64,000 nt of DNA. It comes from Excoecaria cochinchinensis (lineage: Eukaryota; Streptophyta; Magnoliopsida; Malpighiales; Euphorbiaceae). The translations under genes were made by a program, and so were the position numbers. The stretch lies in assembly GCA_947683425.1 (NCBI GenBank), contig CANTUQ010000106.1, positions 5,641,001-5,705,000 of the forward strand, given 5' to 3'. Each line of letters starts with the position of its first letter. Positions within the stretch are counted from its first letter, which is position 1. Of the stretch, positions 16,157 through 26,997 are shown in pieces. The notes beneath the pieces are model-generated. The model saw only the letters and a program-made list of their open reading frames with translations. It did not search any database and had not been told where the DNA came from.

Positions 16157-18227
16157 TGTAAGCACCGTGTCCTGGAGCGGTCCGGATCAGAGGTTACCCT
16201 ATGATGAAATCAATGTTCAAGCCTGTACGGGAGGCTGAATTTGGAGGTTTTAGTCCCGCGTCCCATGAGAAATGATGTTTTTCTACACTTCCTGGGCAGA
16301 GGGGGAGAAAACGGAAGTTTTTCAAGTCAAAAAGGCTTTTTTGTCCTCCACAGACGGCCAGCCCGTCTGTGGAGGTAGCCCGTCGCTTCGAGTCACCGAC
16401 GGCTCCGGGTATTTTCCGACGCCCGTCGGAAAGTCACCGCCCCTGTCAGGAGCCGCCTGGTTTTCCGGAGCACGCAACCGTTCTGACGCCCGTCGGTGGA
16501 TGTGGCAGGACCGTCGGAAGTGTCCTTGTGTCAGTAGGATTCTTCCAACGCCCGCCCCCATACACCGACGCCCGTCGGTCGTGTCTGGCTATATAAGGTC
16601 CGGATTTTCATTTGAAAGGGGTTGGAAAATTTTTCTGGGGAGGAAACTCTGCCAAAATTCAAGCACGTTTTCTCTCTCCTCCAAAAACACCCTTTTCCAA
16701 AGAACTTTACTTAATCAAGGATCAAATCAATCAAAGGAACTAAAAGCTAATTAGTTTTCTTTAGATTTTGACTCCAAAATCGATTTTCTGAAGGATTGGA
16801 GGTGAAATAGCCCATTTTCTCTCTCTAATCTTTCATTTGTTATTTCTCGTGGAACGCGCGGGGATCTAACCGACACCAAAATCTTACCTAAGGCGACTAT
16901 CTGAGGGTAAATATTCCGGATTCTCTCTCCATCTTCATCTCATATTTAATCATTTATCATTTATTTATTCATCATGTGAAATTTTTGAATACCTGTCATT
17001 ACTTTTCTTCCTTTTGACTCCCTCTTCTTTTGGGATAAAACCCTTTTTTTTGGCATTTGAAAAAAGCTTCTCTTCCTCTCCAGTCTTTTTTTGAGATAGG
17101 GGTGACCAACGGGTCATCTTTATCACCGACGCCCGTCGGTCACCCACCTACAGACACCCTTTTTGAGTGACAAACGGGCATATCGAATTACCAAACTGAC
17201 GCCCGTCGGTCAAACAGGAAAGGCCGTCGGTGGGTTCTGCCTCCCTTTTTTTTATCATTTTTCATCTCTATTCGGTCCCTTCGATTCCTTATATGTTAGT
17301 TTCATGAATATTAACATCTCTTAACTTTCTGTGAGTGTATATTGGTCTTCTTGGATACTCCCGAGCTTGAGCGGCTGCTTACCATGCGTGGTGGATTTCG
17401 TCCGGTTTAGTTTTCTTAAACCTCTTGATTTATTTCTCTCGCCTATTCATTCATTGATTATTTTATATATATGAATAAGCTCTTTGTATCCCGTTAAATG
17501 TAAGAATAGACCAACGATTTGTACTTAAATAAAATTGAGTTTTGTATAAAATGCAAAAGGGTCCAACGCCCTATTTTCATCCAATAAAGATCCTCACATA
17601 TCAAATATCCCTTTTTTAATAATGATGCATGAGAGGACCAAAGTCCTCAAAATAAACGATGCCCCGATTTCTGTATAAATCGCACACTTACAAAAGGGAG
17701 TTGTATTCCGCTCCTTGTATTATTGTAATTTATCGCTTTTGATATTTATTCTGCTCATTTACTGCTTTCCGAATGTGAATAAATGCGCCTTTTAATTTGC
17801 ATAGCGTGGAGGGAGAGCGAACCAATGACATTAAAATTTGATCATAAACTAATTGAGGTAGAAATAGATGAGAAATCCCGGACCCAGCTCTGGTCTTTGG
17901 ACTCGAGAGGTTAGAGGTTATCCTCCAAAATACTTCTTGGGTCACGAGGCTTCAGCGCTAATCCTAGGCTCTTTCGGGCGAGAAGTTTACCTTCCAAGAC
18001 CCCTCTAGCTGGCCCAAAATGGATACCAAGCGCAGTCTTAGGCTCTCCGAGGCGAGAGTAACTTTCCCAATGTTCTATTGGGTGGCGACTCCATGATACC
18101 TCTTTGTTGCCCAACATAGACGCACTTGCGGTTTACTGCAAGATGCCAACGGACCCGCAAACGCCCCGGTCGCCCATGTGAGGGCGGTCGAACGGGCGTC
18201 GCCCATCGGGGTCCGGCGCGCGTCACA
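16157..18227 (+). repeat. 3' LTR of Tat-1
   Basis: 2,071 bp, matching 581-2652 at about 99%. Of about 21 substitutions counted by eye about 19 are transitions, many at CpG sites of the GACGCCCGTC motifs. TATA at 16590-16596. It ends GTCACA at 18227 and is followed by TSD ATATT (18228-18232). Confidence 0.97.
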
Positions 18228-18420
18228 ATATTATTTCCTGTTTTATTCATATTTGTATTATACTAGGACTCTACATAGAGCTATATAAATATGTTACTAT
18301 ACTAATGAATTACTCAGTTCAGCCACATCTGTTTCTATAGCTATATGAAGCTTTCAGCAGCTCTCTGTTCCTTCTTGAATTTGTTCCTTCATGGCAATCC
18401 TATCATTCATTGGGTTACAG
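18228..18420 (+). repeat. Right part of copia-1 3' LTR
   Basis: Sequence resumes the LTR interrupted at 580 and includes an LTR-type TATA box (CTATATAAATA, about 18271-18281). The end of the LTR is uncertain; GGGTTACA at about 18412-18419 is one candidate. The next 270 bp contain no recognised gene. Confidence 0.6.
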
Positions 18421-18687
18421 TTTTTACTGTTATTTTTTTATAATATTCTTTATCTCACATGGAATTATTCTTCTTTAATTTAGATCATCATACAGATCCC
18501 AACATATGCGGTGATGCAAGTTGTGGGATACTATAAGAATCTCAATACTGCATGGAAATAAATAATTAAGGGAAAAATGAAGAGTAGAAATGTAAATAAA
18601 AACATAATATTTCTCAATTTGACTATTTATATTGATTTCAAGGATGGCAATTTCAGCCAGAACAAAATTGGTTAATGGGATGTTCTC

Positions 18688-18954
18688 CTACGATCTACTC
18701 AAGCAAGAAGTGATATGAATAACAGTATCTTCCGAGCAAGGAATTGTCAACTCGCCCATTAGATGATTGAAACGGAACTCTTCTTCTGCTTTATTGAGCA
18801 AATTTTGGAACAAAGGTTAATTTAAATAGGAAACAGGAACTAAGAATCTCTTCATCTCTGTCTCTCCAACGTAGATGGCTATAAAACCTTTTGATGCATT
18901 TGAAGATTGGCGCATAATTTTCTTGGCAAGAGCAGCAGCAAGATGTCGAGCCAT
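18688..18954 (-). pseudogene. SAUR-type auxin-response gene with one nonsense codon
   Basis: An 88-codon frame starts at ATG 18954-18952 and ends TAG at 18690-18688. It shows the SAUR hallmarks in order: a short basic N-terminus with AKKIMRQSS, then KGFIAIYVGE, KRFLVPVSYLN, the FQNLLNKAEEEF block, and MGELTIPCSED near the end. SAUR proteins are small auxin-induced regulators of cell expansion that act on plasma-membrane ATPase via PP2C.D phosphatases. Codon 46 is TAA (18819-18817), where relatives have CAA or a histidine codon; nothing else is broken, so the loss is recent. SAURs are intronless and usually clustered; no second copy is visible here. It could still be a polymorphic null allele. 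Confidence 0.88.
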
Positions 18955-19041
18955 GGTACTTTAGTTTACAATAAGTTGATGGGAAGAAAATCAAAGAAAG
19001 AGTAGTAACTAATGCTTTGTTGTTGCTCTGTGGCTCTATAC

Positions 19042-19054
19042 ATTTATATATAGG
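19042..19054 (-). promoter_or_regulatory. TATA box of SAUR gene
   Basis: TATATATAAATG on the minus strand lies about 90 bp upstream of the SAUR ATG, a normal distance for these short genes. Confidence 0.6.
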
Positions 19055-19059
19055 TTAAG

Positions 19060-19984
19060 CAATTTATGATGAGAAATATTGTGAGATATTGTGGAGTTAG
19101 AGGCCACATAGTTTGGACATAGATCATGAGATATCACATATGTTTGCTATCTAACTAATAAGCAAAGATGGGTTATAGCTATGTTTACATGTTAATCAGA
19201 TACGACATATATAAGCAATCATTTAGGTCCATCAAAATCAAACAAAGTGAGTGGCTCCAAATTGTTGATTGACATCAAGCTATCAGCTATGGACATAGCT
19301 CATCAACTATAATGTGGGCTTGCCTAGTTCTTACTAATTACCAATATAATTATGGGGTCTACCAAAGGAATAGCATGTCCCTAATCCAATAGCCATTCAA
19401 TAGAAAGTAGCAGCTAATTATTTTAGTAATGGTCCTAATCTAACTGATACGCACTAATTGGCTCCTTATCTATATTATGATCACCCTCGATTTTCCTCCA
19501 ACTGTCCTTGTTCAATCTTTAGGTCATCCTCCATAGGTTCATGGTCATGTGCTTGTAGGACATTCAAAATCAAGAACATGGGTCAATTACATGTGGATTG
19601 GTTGGATGACAAAAGCATGTGATACCATCTCATTCTTTACATATCTTAACTACAACCTATCCAATTTGTTGCTGACCACTGAATATATCCGGGTTAATTA
19701 CGTCTATGGTCATCGAATTTTGGGGCTTATAATCAAATAGTTATAATAAAATAATTTGTAACACAAAAATCATCAAACTTTTATTTTATTTCAATTAAGG
19801 TAAAAATGACTGAAAAATTAATTTTCCTTCACCTGATGGCCACGCAAATATGCCACGTCATTAGTGATCGTCTAGAACGCACCCAGTCAGCATGCTATGT
19901 GGCCCATGGAGACATATACTTTTCACCTTACTGTTGGTAAAACAACAATTACATTTCAGGATGTAGGGATCCTGACCAGTTCGC
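19060..19984. other. Intergenic stretch, no gene recognised
   Basis: AT-rich sequence upstream of the SAUR gene. No homologous protein frame, terminal repeats or RNA gene was recognised. Confidence 0.5.
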
Positions 19985-20433
19985 CTATTGAAGGACTAGT
20001 TGTCGCAGGACATTTACAGTATGATTGAACGGATATGTTTGGTCGCTTTTGGGACAAGTTCCCTCAGAAGACGATCTTAGAGGCCGCAGTGTAGTGTGAC
20101 TTCCCTCTACACCCGATCCCTCAACAAAATTCATGTAATTTGAATGACTACCTAATCTGATGCCAAATATGAATTTATTAAGAAAATTACCAACCCTTTG
20201 TCTGAATGACCGCCTAGGTTGACTCACACAAATAGTAGGCATCTAGCTAACTGATTGACGTAGATAGTTGTGTCCTAAGCTGTCACTTACCTCTGTTCCA
20301 AGAAATTCATGATCCCGTTGACTGACAGACTGCCTAGGCTGATTGGCACCAACATCTCTTTGGTGGCTAACTGATCGTCGTTGTCAACTTTGATCCACAT
20401 TTTGTACTGCATCTCTACCCAACTGACAATATG
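19985..20433 (-). pseudogene. Decayed transposase-like fragment (perhaps Mutator type), downstream part
   Basis: Minus-strand frames, broken by many stops, continue the fragment at 42155-42787 if Tat-2 is removed. The stretch KVDNDDQLATKEMLVP is readable near the Tat-2 junction. The last five bases (ATATG, 20429-20433) are the Tat-2 TSD. The family assignment is tentative, because I recognise the layout of a MULE N-terminal region but no catalytic motif. Confidence 0.4.
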
Positions 20434-21443
20434 TGTGACGCGCGCCGAACCCCGGGGGCCCCAAAAACCCCACTTTTAGGATTTTCGGGAGAGGTTCATA
20501 GAACTTGTAAGGAATTAGAAGGGCATCTATTTTGAGCAACAAGGAGGTGTTTTGGAGTCACCATCCAATAAAATATTGGAAAAGGTCGTCTAGCCTCACT
20601 GAGCCTAAGACAGCGCATGTGTGTCTATTTTGGGCAATCAGAGATATTTTGGACACGTCCTTCCAATAGAACACTGGAAGGATCATCGAATCTCGTAAAG
20701 CCTAAGACGATGCATATACATCTATTTTGGGCAAACTAAAGATATTTTGGACACCTTCTTCCAATAGAACACTGAAAGGATCATTTAATCTCGTGGAGCC
20801 TAAGACCATGCAAATTGGGCCTATTTTGGACAACAAGAGATATTTTGGAGACCCCGCCCCAATAGGACATTGAGATGGTCCTCTAACCTCGTTGAGCCTA
20901 GGACCAGAGAAAGTTCTGGACTTTTCATTTATTCATACCTTGATTAAATTATGATTGGGTTTTAGAGATAAAATTTCATTCTGTTTTCTCATTCATTTCA
21001 ATGCAATTAATTAAAACGCAATTCAATCATGTAATGAAAGCGGTAAATAAAAACAAGATTAAAATAAAGTAAATCAAAGTACATTAATTTACAATAAAAT
21101 TAGGGGCGGAATACAACTCCCACTGTAAATGACATGTAAATCATACATAAAACGGGGTATTTATTAAAGATGAGGACATTGGTTATCGCATGCACACTTA
21201 CAGAAAATAATTTTAAAGTGACAATTTTTATTTGGATAGAAAAACTAGGACATTAGTTCCATTTTTATTAGAAAAAATTCATTTTAATTAAGATAAATAT
21301 TTTTGTGATTTTTTTTAAACGTGCATAAAATAAACAATTTTATTAGGAATTACATGGCAAAGTAAATGAAAAAGCCAAATAAATAAAATATTACAAATAA
21401 TGCAAATAAATGGTCAAACCAAACGAGCCTCCTGGATCTCCCC
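20434..21443 (-). repeat. Tat-2 3' LTR, segment 1
   Basis: Starts with TGTGACGCGCGCCG, the reverse complement of a Tat LTR end, and matches 39198-40206 throughout. It has four modules of about 98 bp (CTATTTTG blocks at 20527, 20625, 20722 and 20821). The first about 300 bp differ from the 5' LTR at roughly 25-30 positions by eye, so Tat-2 is much older than Tat-1. It is interrupted by CACTA-1; CCC at 21441-21443 is the CACTA TSD. Confidence 0.93.
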
Positions 21444-21672
21444 CACTACAAGAAAATACAAAATTAGCGACAAAATTTTAGCGATGGAATGTATTCTATC
21501 GCTAAGTAGCGACGAAAAATGAATTCCATCGCTATTTAGCGACGAAAAAACAATTCCGTCACTATTTTAGCGAAAGATCCAAACTTTTGTCGCTAATAAT
21601 GGCACGAATAATTTCCCCCAAATATAACAACGAAAAAAATTTTCGTCTCTAAAAGTGGTACCATGGAGGGAC

Positions 21673-23596
21673 TTTAGCGACGGAAATTATATTCCGTCGC
21701 TAAATTTATTAACGGATCTTAGTTTTCATTGCTAAATTTAGCGACAGCTAAAGATTCCATCGCAAAAAAAAATAAAAAAAATTATTAGTTAAAATTAGCG
21801 ACGGAAATAAGATTGCATCGCTATAATTGGCGACGGAAATTAATTTCGTAGCTATATTTGGCGACGGATATTAAATTCCGTCGCCAAAAACAAAAAAATA
21901 AAATTAATCTTAATTGTAATTAGCGACGGAAAACATGTTCCGTAGCTAATTTTAGCAATGCAAATTTTAATCCGTCGCTAAAAATTTTGAAAAATTTATT
22001 ATTTTAATTTAGCAACGGAAAATTAATCCGTCGCTAGATCACTTATACTGTCGCTATTTAGCGACGGTATAATTGTCCCATCGCTAAAAATAAGGGGTAT
22101 AAATACCCCTTTTTCCTTCTTTTCTCTATCTTTTTTTTCCTCTCTCCTACCTCTTCTCCCTCCCTTCCTCCCTCACGCTATCTCTTCCTCCTTCCGCCCA
22201 ACCCCTGTCCACCGCCGGATCTGGCCAGCTACTGCCGCCGGAAGCCACCGCCGATCGGTCCGCGTCCGCCTGTGCTGCCTGCTCCTCCTTCTTCTCCCTC
22301 CCTTCCTCCCTCGCGCTATCTCTTCCTCCTTCCGCCCAACCTCTGCGCACCGCCGAATTTGGCCAGCTACCTCCGCCATTTGGTCCGCGCCGTCTGCTCC
22401 TCCTTCCACGCATGCTCCCTGGTTCTGCCGCACAGTTTCCTCCTTTTTTTTTTATTTTATTTTGTTAATAATATGTATGCATTTTTATTATTGTTTGAAT
22501 TTATCGTATAATTTGTTAATATATATTATTTTATTTAAGTTTTAATTTTTTTAAAATTTTATTATTGTACATTAAATTTATTTTATTATAGTTTTAATTT
22601 TGAGTTATATTTGTATGTATATTTATTATTTTGTGTATATATTTTGTATTTAGCGACGAAAATTATATTCCGTCGCTAAATTTAGCAACGGATCTTAGTT
22701 TCCGTTGCTAAATTTAGCGACGTCTAAAGATTCCATCGCAAAAAAAATAAAAAAATTTATTAATTAAAATTAGCGACAGAAATAAGATTTCGTCTCTATA
22801 ATTGGCGATGGAAATTAATTCCGTAACTATCAAAAACAAAAAAATAAAATTAATCTTAATTGTAATTAGCGACGGAAAACATGTTCCGTAGCTAATTTTA
22901 GCGACGAAAATTTTAATCCGTCGTTAAAAATTTTGAAAAAATTATTATTTTAATTTAGCGACGGAAAAATAATCCGTCGCTAGATCACTTATACTGTCGC
23001 TATTTAGCGACAGTATAATTGTCCCATCGCTAAAAATAAGGAGTATGAATCCCCCTTTTTTTCTCTTCTCTCTCTTCTTTTCCCTCTCTCCTCCCTCTTC
23101 TCCCTCGCGCTGTCTCTTCCTCCTTCCGCCCAGCCCCTGCCCACCGCTGGATCTGGCTAGCTACCGCTGCCGGAAGCCACCGCCGATTGGTCCGCGTCCG
23201 CCTGTGCCGCCTGCTCCTCCTTCTTCTCCCTCCCTTCCTCCCTTGCGCTGTCTCTTCCTCCTTCCGCCCAGCCTCTGCCCACAGTCGGATCTAGCCAGCT
23301 ACCGCCGCCGATTGGTCCGTGCCGTCTGCTCCTCCTTCCACGCGTGCTCCTTGGTTTTGATGCACCCAAGGTCAAGTTTCCTCCTTATTTTTTTAATTTA
23401 TTTTATTTTGTTAATAATATGTATGCATTTTTATTATTGTTTGAATATATTGTATAATTTGTTAATATATATTATTTTATTTAATTTTTAATTTTTTTAA
23501 AATTTTATTATTGGATATTAAATTTATTTTATTATAGTTTTAATTTTGAGTTATATTTGTATGTATATTTATTATTTTGTGTATATATTTTGTATT
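21673..23596. repeat. 976-bp tandem duplication inside CACTA-1
   Basis: 21673-22648 and 22649-23596 are two copies of one unit: subterminal repeats, then a TATA sequence, then a CT-rich stretch followed by a GC-rich segment (22140-22430 and 23060-23370), then AT-rich sequence. In copy 1 the TATA is enclosed in an inverted repeat with 9-bp arms (AAGGGGTAT / ATACCCCTT, 22092-22111); copy 2 has decayed there. The GC-rich segment itself contains a shorter duplication of about 130 bp. It is perhaps a promoter plus captured 5' exon. Open frames in it have low-complexity composition. Confidence 0.85.
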
Positions 23597-24553
23597 ATAA
23601 TTGTTATTATTTTTTCTCTACCTAGGTTTTGAGTGGGTCATAATTCAGTTTGTTTGAGGCCTTGATGCCGATTGAAATTTCAATCATGTTCTGAAGCTTT
23701 TTTTTTTACTTTTCTAACAAATGATAGATTTGGAATACTATGGATTCCTTTCGTGATTGAGTGAATGGTACAGGAAATATTGATTGTGCGCTGTTTAGCT
23801 CAATGAGTTTGTGAGGAAACTCACTTCTAGTTCTTCCTTTGACTTAGTGTTCTGTGATGTCAAGCACATTATTCGTTGTATAGCTTCATTCATAAACAAA
23901 AAAAGGCAATTTATTTTTACTTTTTATCAATCAACTATTCTCATAGGCTCCAAACTGCAGAACATTTCAGTGTTCAGAAAAACTGTTGATTCTAAATTTA
24001 CTGGACAGAGAACACCAAAATAGGTTACCATAAGAAATCATTTGTCAATTGTTTGTAGTTATTTTTCTTTGTTGTGTGATCAGAAAATCAGTTCTTTGAT
24101 TTAGCTTTAAATCCACTTATTTTCTGCTCTGTTTTGCTTCAACCAGATCTTGGTTAATGGTTTTTCATTATTTTACTTGCATATAATTCCCAATTGATTG
24201 TATTTATTTCCTTGTATGTAATTCGTAGTTTTTCAATTTATTTTTTCTTCTGTAGGATTTTGCTAAGGTAGGTGGCGCTAAAATACTCCATTAGAATCCT
24301 ACCTTGACTAAAGTTGTGGTTAGATGCGCTAACTCTGCTTACTTCATAACTAGTTCTTGTCCAACCAACTAAGGTTTGTTGGTTATTTTCTTCTAGTATA
24401 TGGAATTATGTTAATTTCAGTTGTGTAATGAGATAGTATTCGTATTTAAAAGGAAAAAAAAAAAAGAAAAAAAAAAGAGGTGATGATGGAAAATTCATTT
24501 TTATTCAAGTAGTGATTCAATGCTATCTAATCAAAACATTAGGTGGTTATTCA

Positions 24554-24987
24554 GGGTCAATTTCACTCATGGTCACTCAACTTATCACTTATCGCGCAAA
24601 AGTAACCGACTTTTTTTTTCTTACTTAAATGTCACTGAACTTTTAACATTATTGCACAAAAGTCATGTTGACCGGAATCCGGCGACGACCCTTGCCGGAT
24701 TGATGACTTTTTTGCAAAAATGTTAAAAGTTCAGTAACATTTAAGTTAAAAAAAAAAGTTAATTATTTTTGCGAGATAAATGATAAGTCTAGTGACCGTG
24801 AGTGAAATTAATTTAAATGTAGTATTTGTTGAACTTATCAATCCGGCAAGAATCGTCGCCGGATTTCGGTCAACATGACTTTTGTGCAATAATGTTAAAA
24901 GTTCAGTGACATTTAAGTAAGAAAAAAAAAGTCGGTTACTTTTGCGCGATAAGTGATAAGTTGAGTGACCATGGGTGAAATCAACCC
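24554..24987. mobile_element. Mutator-type foldback MITE inside CACTA-1
   Basis: 434 bp with long inverted terminal repeats starting GGGTCAATTTCACTCATGG (left) and its complement (right), flanked by a perfect 9-bp TSD GGTTATTCA (24545-24553, 24988-24996). The 9-bp TSD indicates Mutator-type transposition. The arms run more than 130 bp, and a third, inverted partial copy lies in the middle (about 24705-24825). The two open frames, one on each strand, encode almost the same peptide only because of the inverted repeat. Confidence 0.93.
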
Positions 24988-25790
24988 GGTTATTCAAGGA
25001 ATAATCTTTCATTGGGTTGTTCTATTGTATTACCTTTTGTCTTCATGGAGGGGTTAGTTATTAACCTAAGGATTTCATATTAGTAATTATTTCAATCCAC
25101 AGGTATTGATCCTTTCTTTTTTGAAGTGGATTCTAGTTTATTTTTGCAAGAAATGTTCTTAAGTCATCTGAACTTATTATTGTTTGCAACTGGTTTCAAT
25201 TTAACCGACTGGCATTCTCATTTGAACTTTGTGCTTTACATGCTTAATCGCAATTGTGTGTTAACACTTTGAAGTTCAGATTTCATTTTCATTTCTCCAT
25301 TTTCTTGTGCAAATTTTCTGTTTCACTCTTCTCCGATGAAAAGTAATGCATTTATGTTTGATTAGGCTTTCAGGTTTATGTTGTAATAATCTAATTGGTA
25401 CAATTTGAGAGCCAAAGTACCCCAAATATGATGCATTTATTAAATAGTTATGGCGAAATTGATATATCCACTAATTTAATTTTTTTAGCTTTTTTTTAAT
25501 TACCGACGGAAAATTTCATCGGTAAAATTAAAAAAATTAAAAATATTTTCCGACGAAATTTATTTTCCGTCAGGAATTTTGCCGACGGAATATTATTCCG
25601 TTGGCAATTTTCCCTACATAAAATAAATTCCATCGGTAAAATTTCCGACGGAAAATAAATTTCGTCAGGAAATTTGCCAACGGTTCAAATGCCAACGGAA
25701 GTCAATTCCGTCGGCAATGACTTTTCTCGACGAAAAATTCGGACTTTCCGTCGGGAATTTCCAATAGGAAATTTGTAATTTCTTGTAGTG

Positions 25791-26063
25791 CCCGTTTGCT
25801 CGCGAGAATGCCCAAAAAGGAAAAATAGATATTGGAGTCAAAAACAAATACAAGAAAAAAATGAATGTTAGTTATTAAATCAAGAAAGTTAATCAATTAA
25901 ACAAATAAAATGATAAATAATAAACTAAAATAAAATAAGATGACATAAAAGATGACAAATGAATTAAAATGTTAATAAATTAAAATAAATGAAAAAAAAT
26001 ATATTATGAATGACAAACAAATTAAATGATATGATTGAAATAAATAAAAGAACATGTTAATGA

Positions 26064-26119
<56 letters not shown>

Positions 26120-26214
26120 TAAAAAATGAATAATAATAATAATAATAACAACAATAAAAATGATAATAAAATAATAATAATAATAAAGATAAAAAACGAA
26201 AGCAAAACAACAAC

Positions 26215-26289
<75 letters not shown>

Positions 26290-26997
26290 CATATTAAAAA
26301 AAATATATATATAAACAATTGAATAAATAAATAAATGAAAATAATAAAAATTTACATGTTAATCAATTAAATATGAACAAAAAATAATACAATAAACAAA
26401 TAAGAAATAAACAAATAACCAATAAAAATATGAGATCGGATTCAGCATGTTTACCCTCAGAATTCGGATTCGATGAGGGAAAAATATAATTCTTGTTTTT
26501 GGATCCGCAAATTAGAGATAAAAAAAATGGAAAAATTGGAATTTTATTCCAAGGAAGAAAATTTTGTTAACAAAATAATAATGAAAGAAGATAAAAAATA
26601 TTTAAGAATAAAAATATTCTCAATAACATAACAATTATTTTTTGCTTGTCTAAAAAATAATTGTTAAAAAAAACTTTGTTTTTAGAAAATCAAATGAAAA
26701 AATTAGATTTTAAGAACAAACAATTATTTTGTTTGCCCCAAAATCAATTTTTTATCAAAAAATGATTTAATGTGAAATTTTTGAAAAACTTAATTGAAAA
26801 AATAATTAAAAGAAGAAAGTAAGAAAATTGAATTTTTAAGAACAAACAATTGCTTTATTTGTCTCAAAAATCAATTTCTCATCAACAAAATTTCATCTAA
26901 AATATTTAGAAGAAATTTTATTGGAAAAATGAAGGAGAAAAAGAATTGAAGGAGAAGAACCTTTTTTCAAGAAGAAAAACAACAAATAAAAAATCTT
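25791..26997 (-). repeat. Tat-2 3' LTR, segment 2
   Basis: Continues the LTR after CACTA-1 and matches about 40205-41507. Contains the LTR-borne AAT/TAA microsatellite (about 26067-26290). Ends in CTT (26995-26997), the TSD of the Harbinger element. Confidence 0.9.
26067..26290. repeat. (TAA)n microsatellite in Tat-2 3' LTR
   Basis: Long runs of the trinucleotide interrupted by A-rich sequence. The same LTR position is a microsatellite in the 5' LTR (40497-40770) and in the third Tat LTR (63044-63147). Poly-Ile/Leu/Asn frames here are not genes. Confidence 0.95.

Larger units (their letters stand above)
21444..25790. mobile_element. CACTA-1 DNA transposon (non-autonomous, 4.35 kb)
   Basis: Termini CACTACAAGAAAATAC (left) and TTTCTTGTAGTG (right) are inverted repeats of the CACTA (En/Spm) type, flanked by 3-bp TSD CCC. 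The empty site is seen in the Tat-2 5' LTR at about 40204. The left subterminal region is packed with TAGCGACGGAA / TTCCGTCGCTA repeats in both orientations, the right with CCGACGGAA types, the sites where CACTA transposase normally binds. No transposase frame was recognised. It holds a 976-bp internal tandem duplication and a MITE. 23597-24553 and 24988-25490 hold no recognised gene. Confidence 0.92.

Noticed and set aside
22147..23491. GC-rich frames of 70-150 codons on both strands
   Set aside because: Low-complexity Pro/Ser/Leu or Arg/Gly/Glu frames in the duplicated CACTA segment; possibly a captured 5' exon, but no domain can be supported.
24520..25012. Two similar peptides on opposite strands
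   Set aside because: Produced by the inverted arms of the MITE, not genes.
26022..26318. Poly-Leu/Ile/Asn open frames
   Set aside because: Translation of a TAA-type microsatellite; the same holds at 40436-40775 and 62970-63310.
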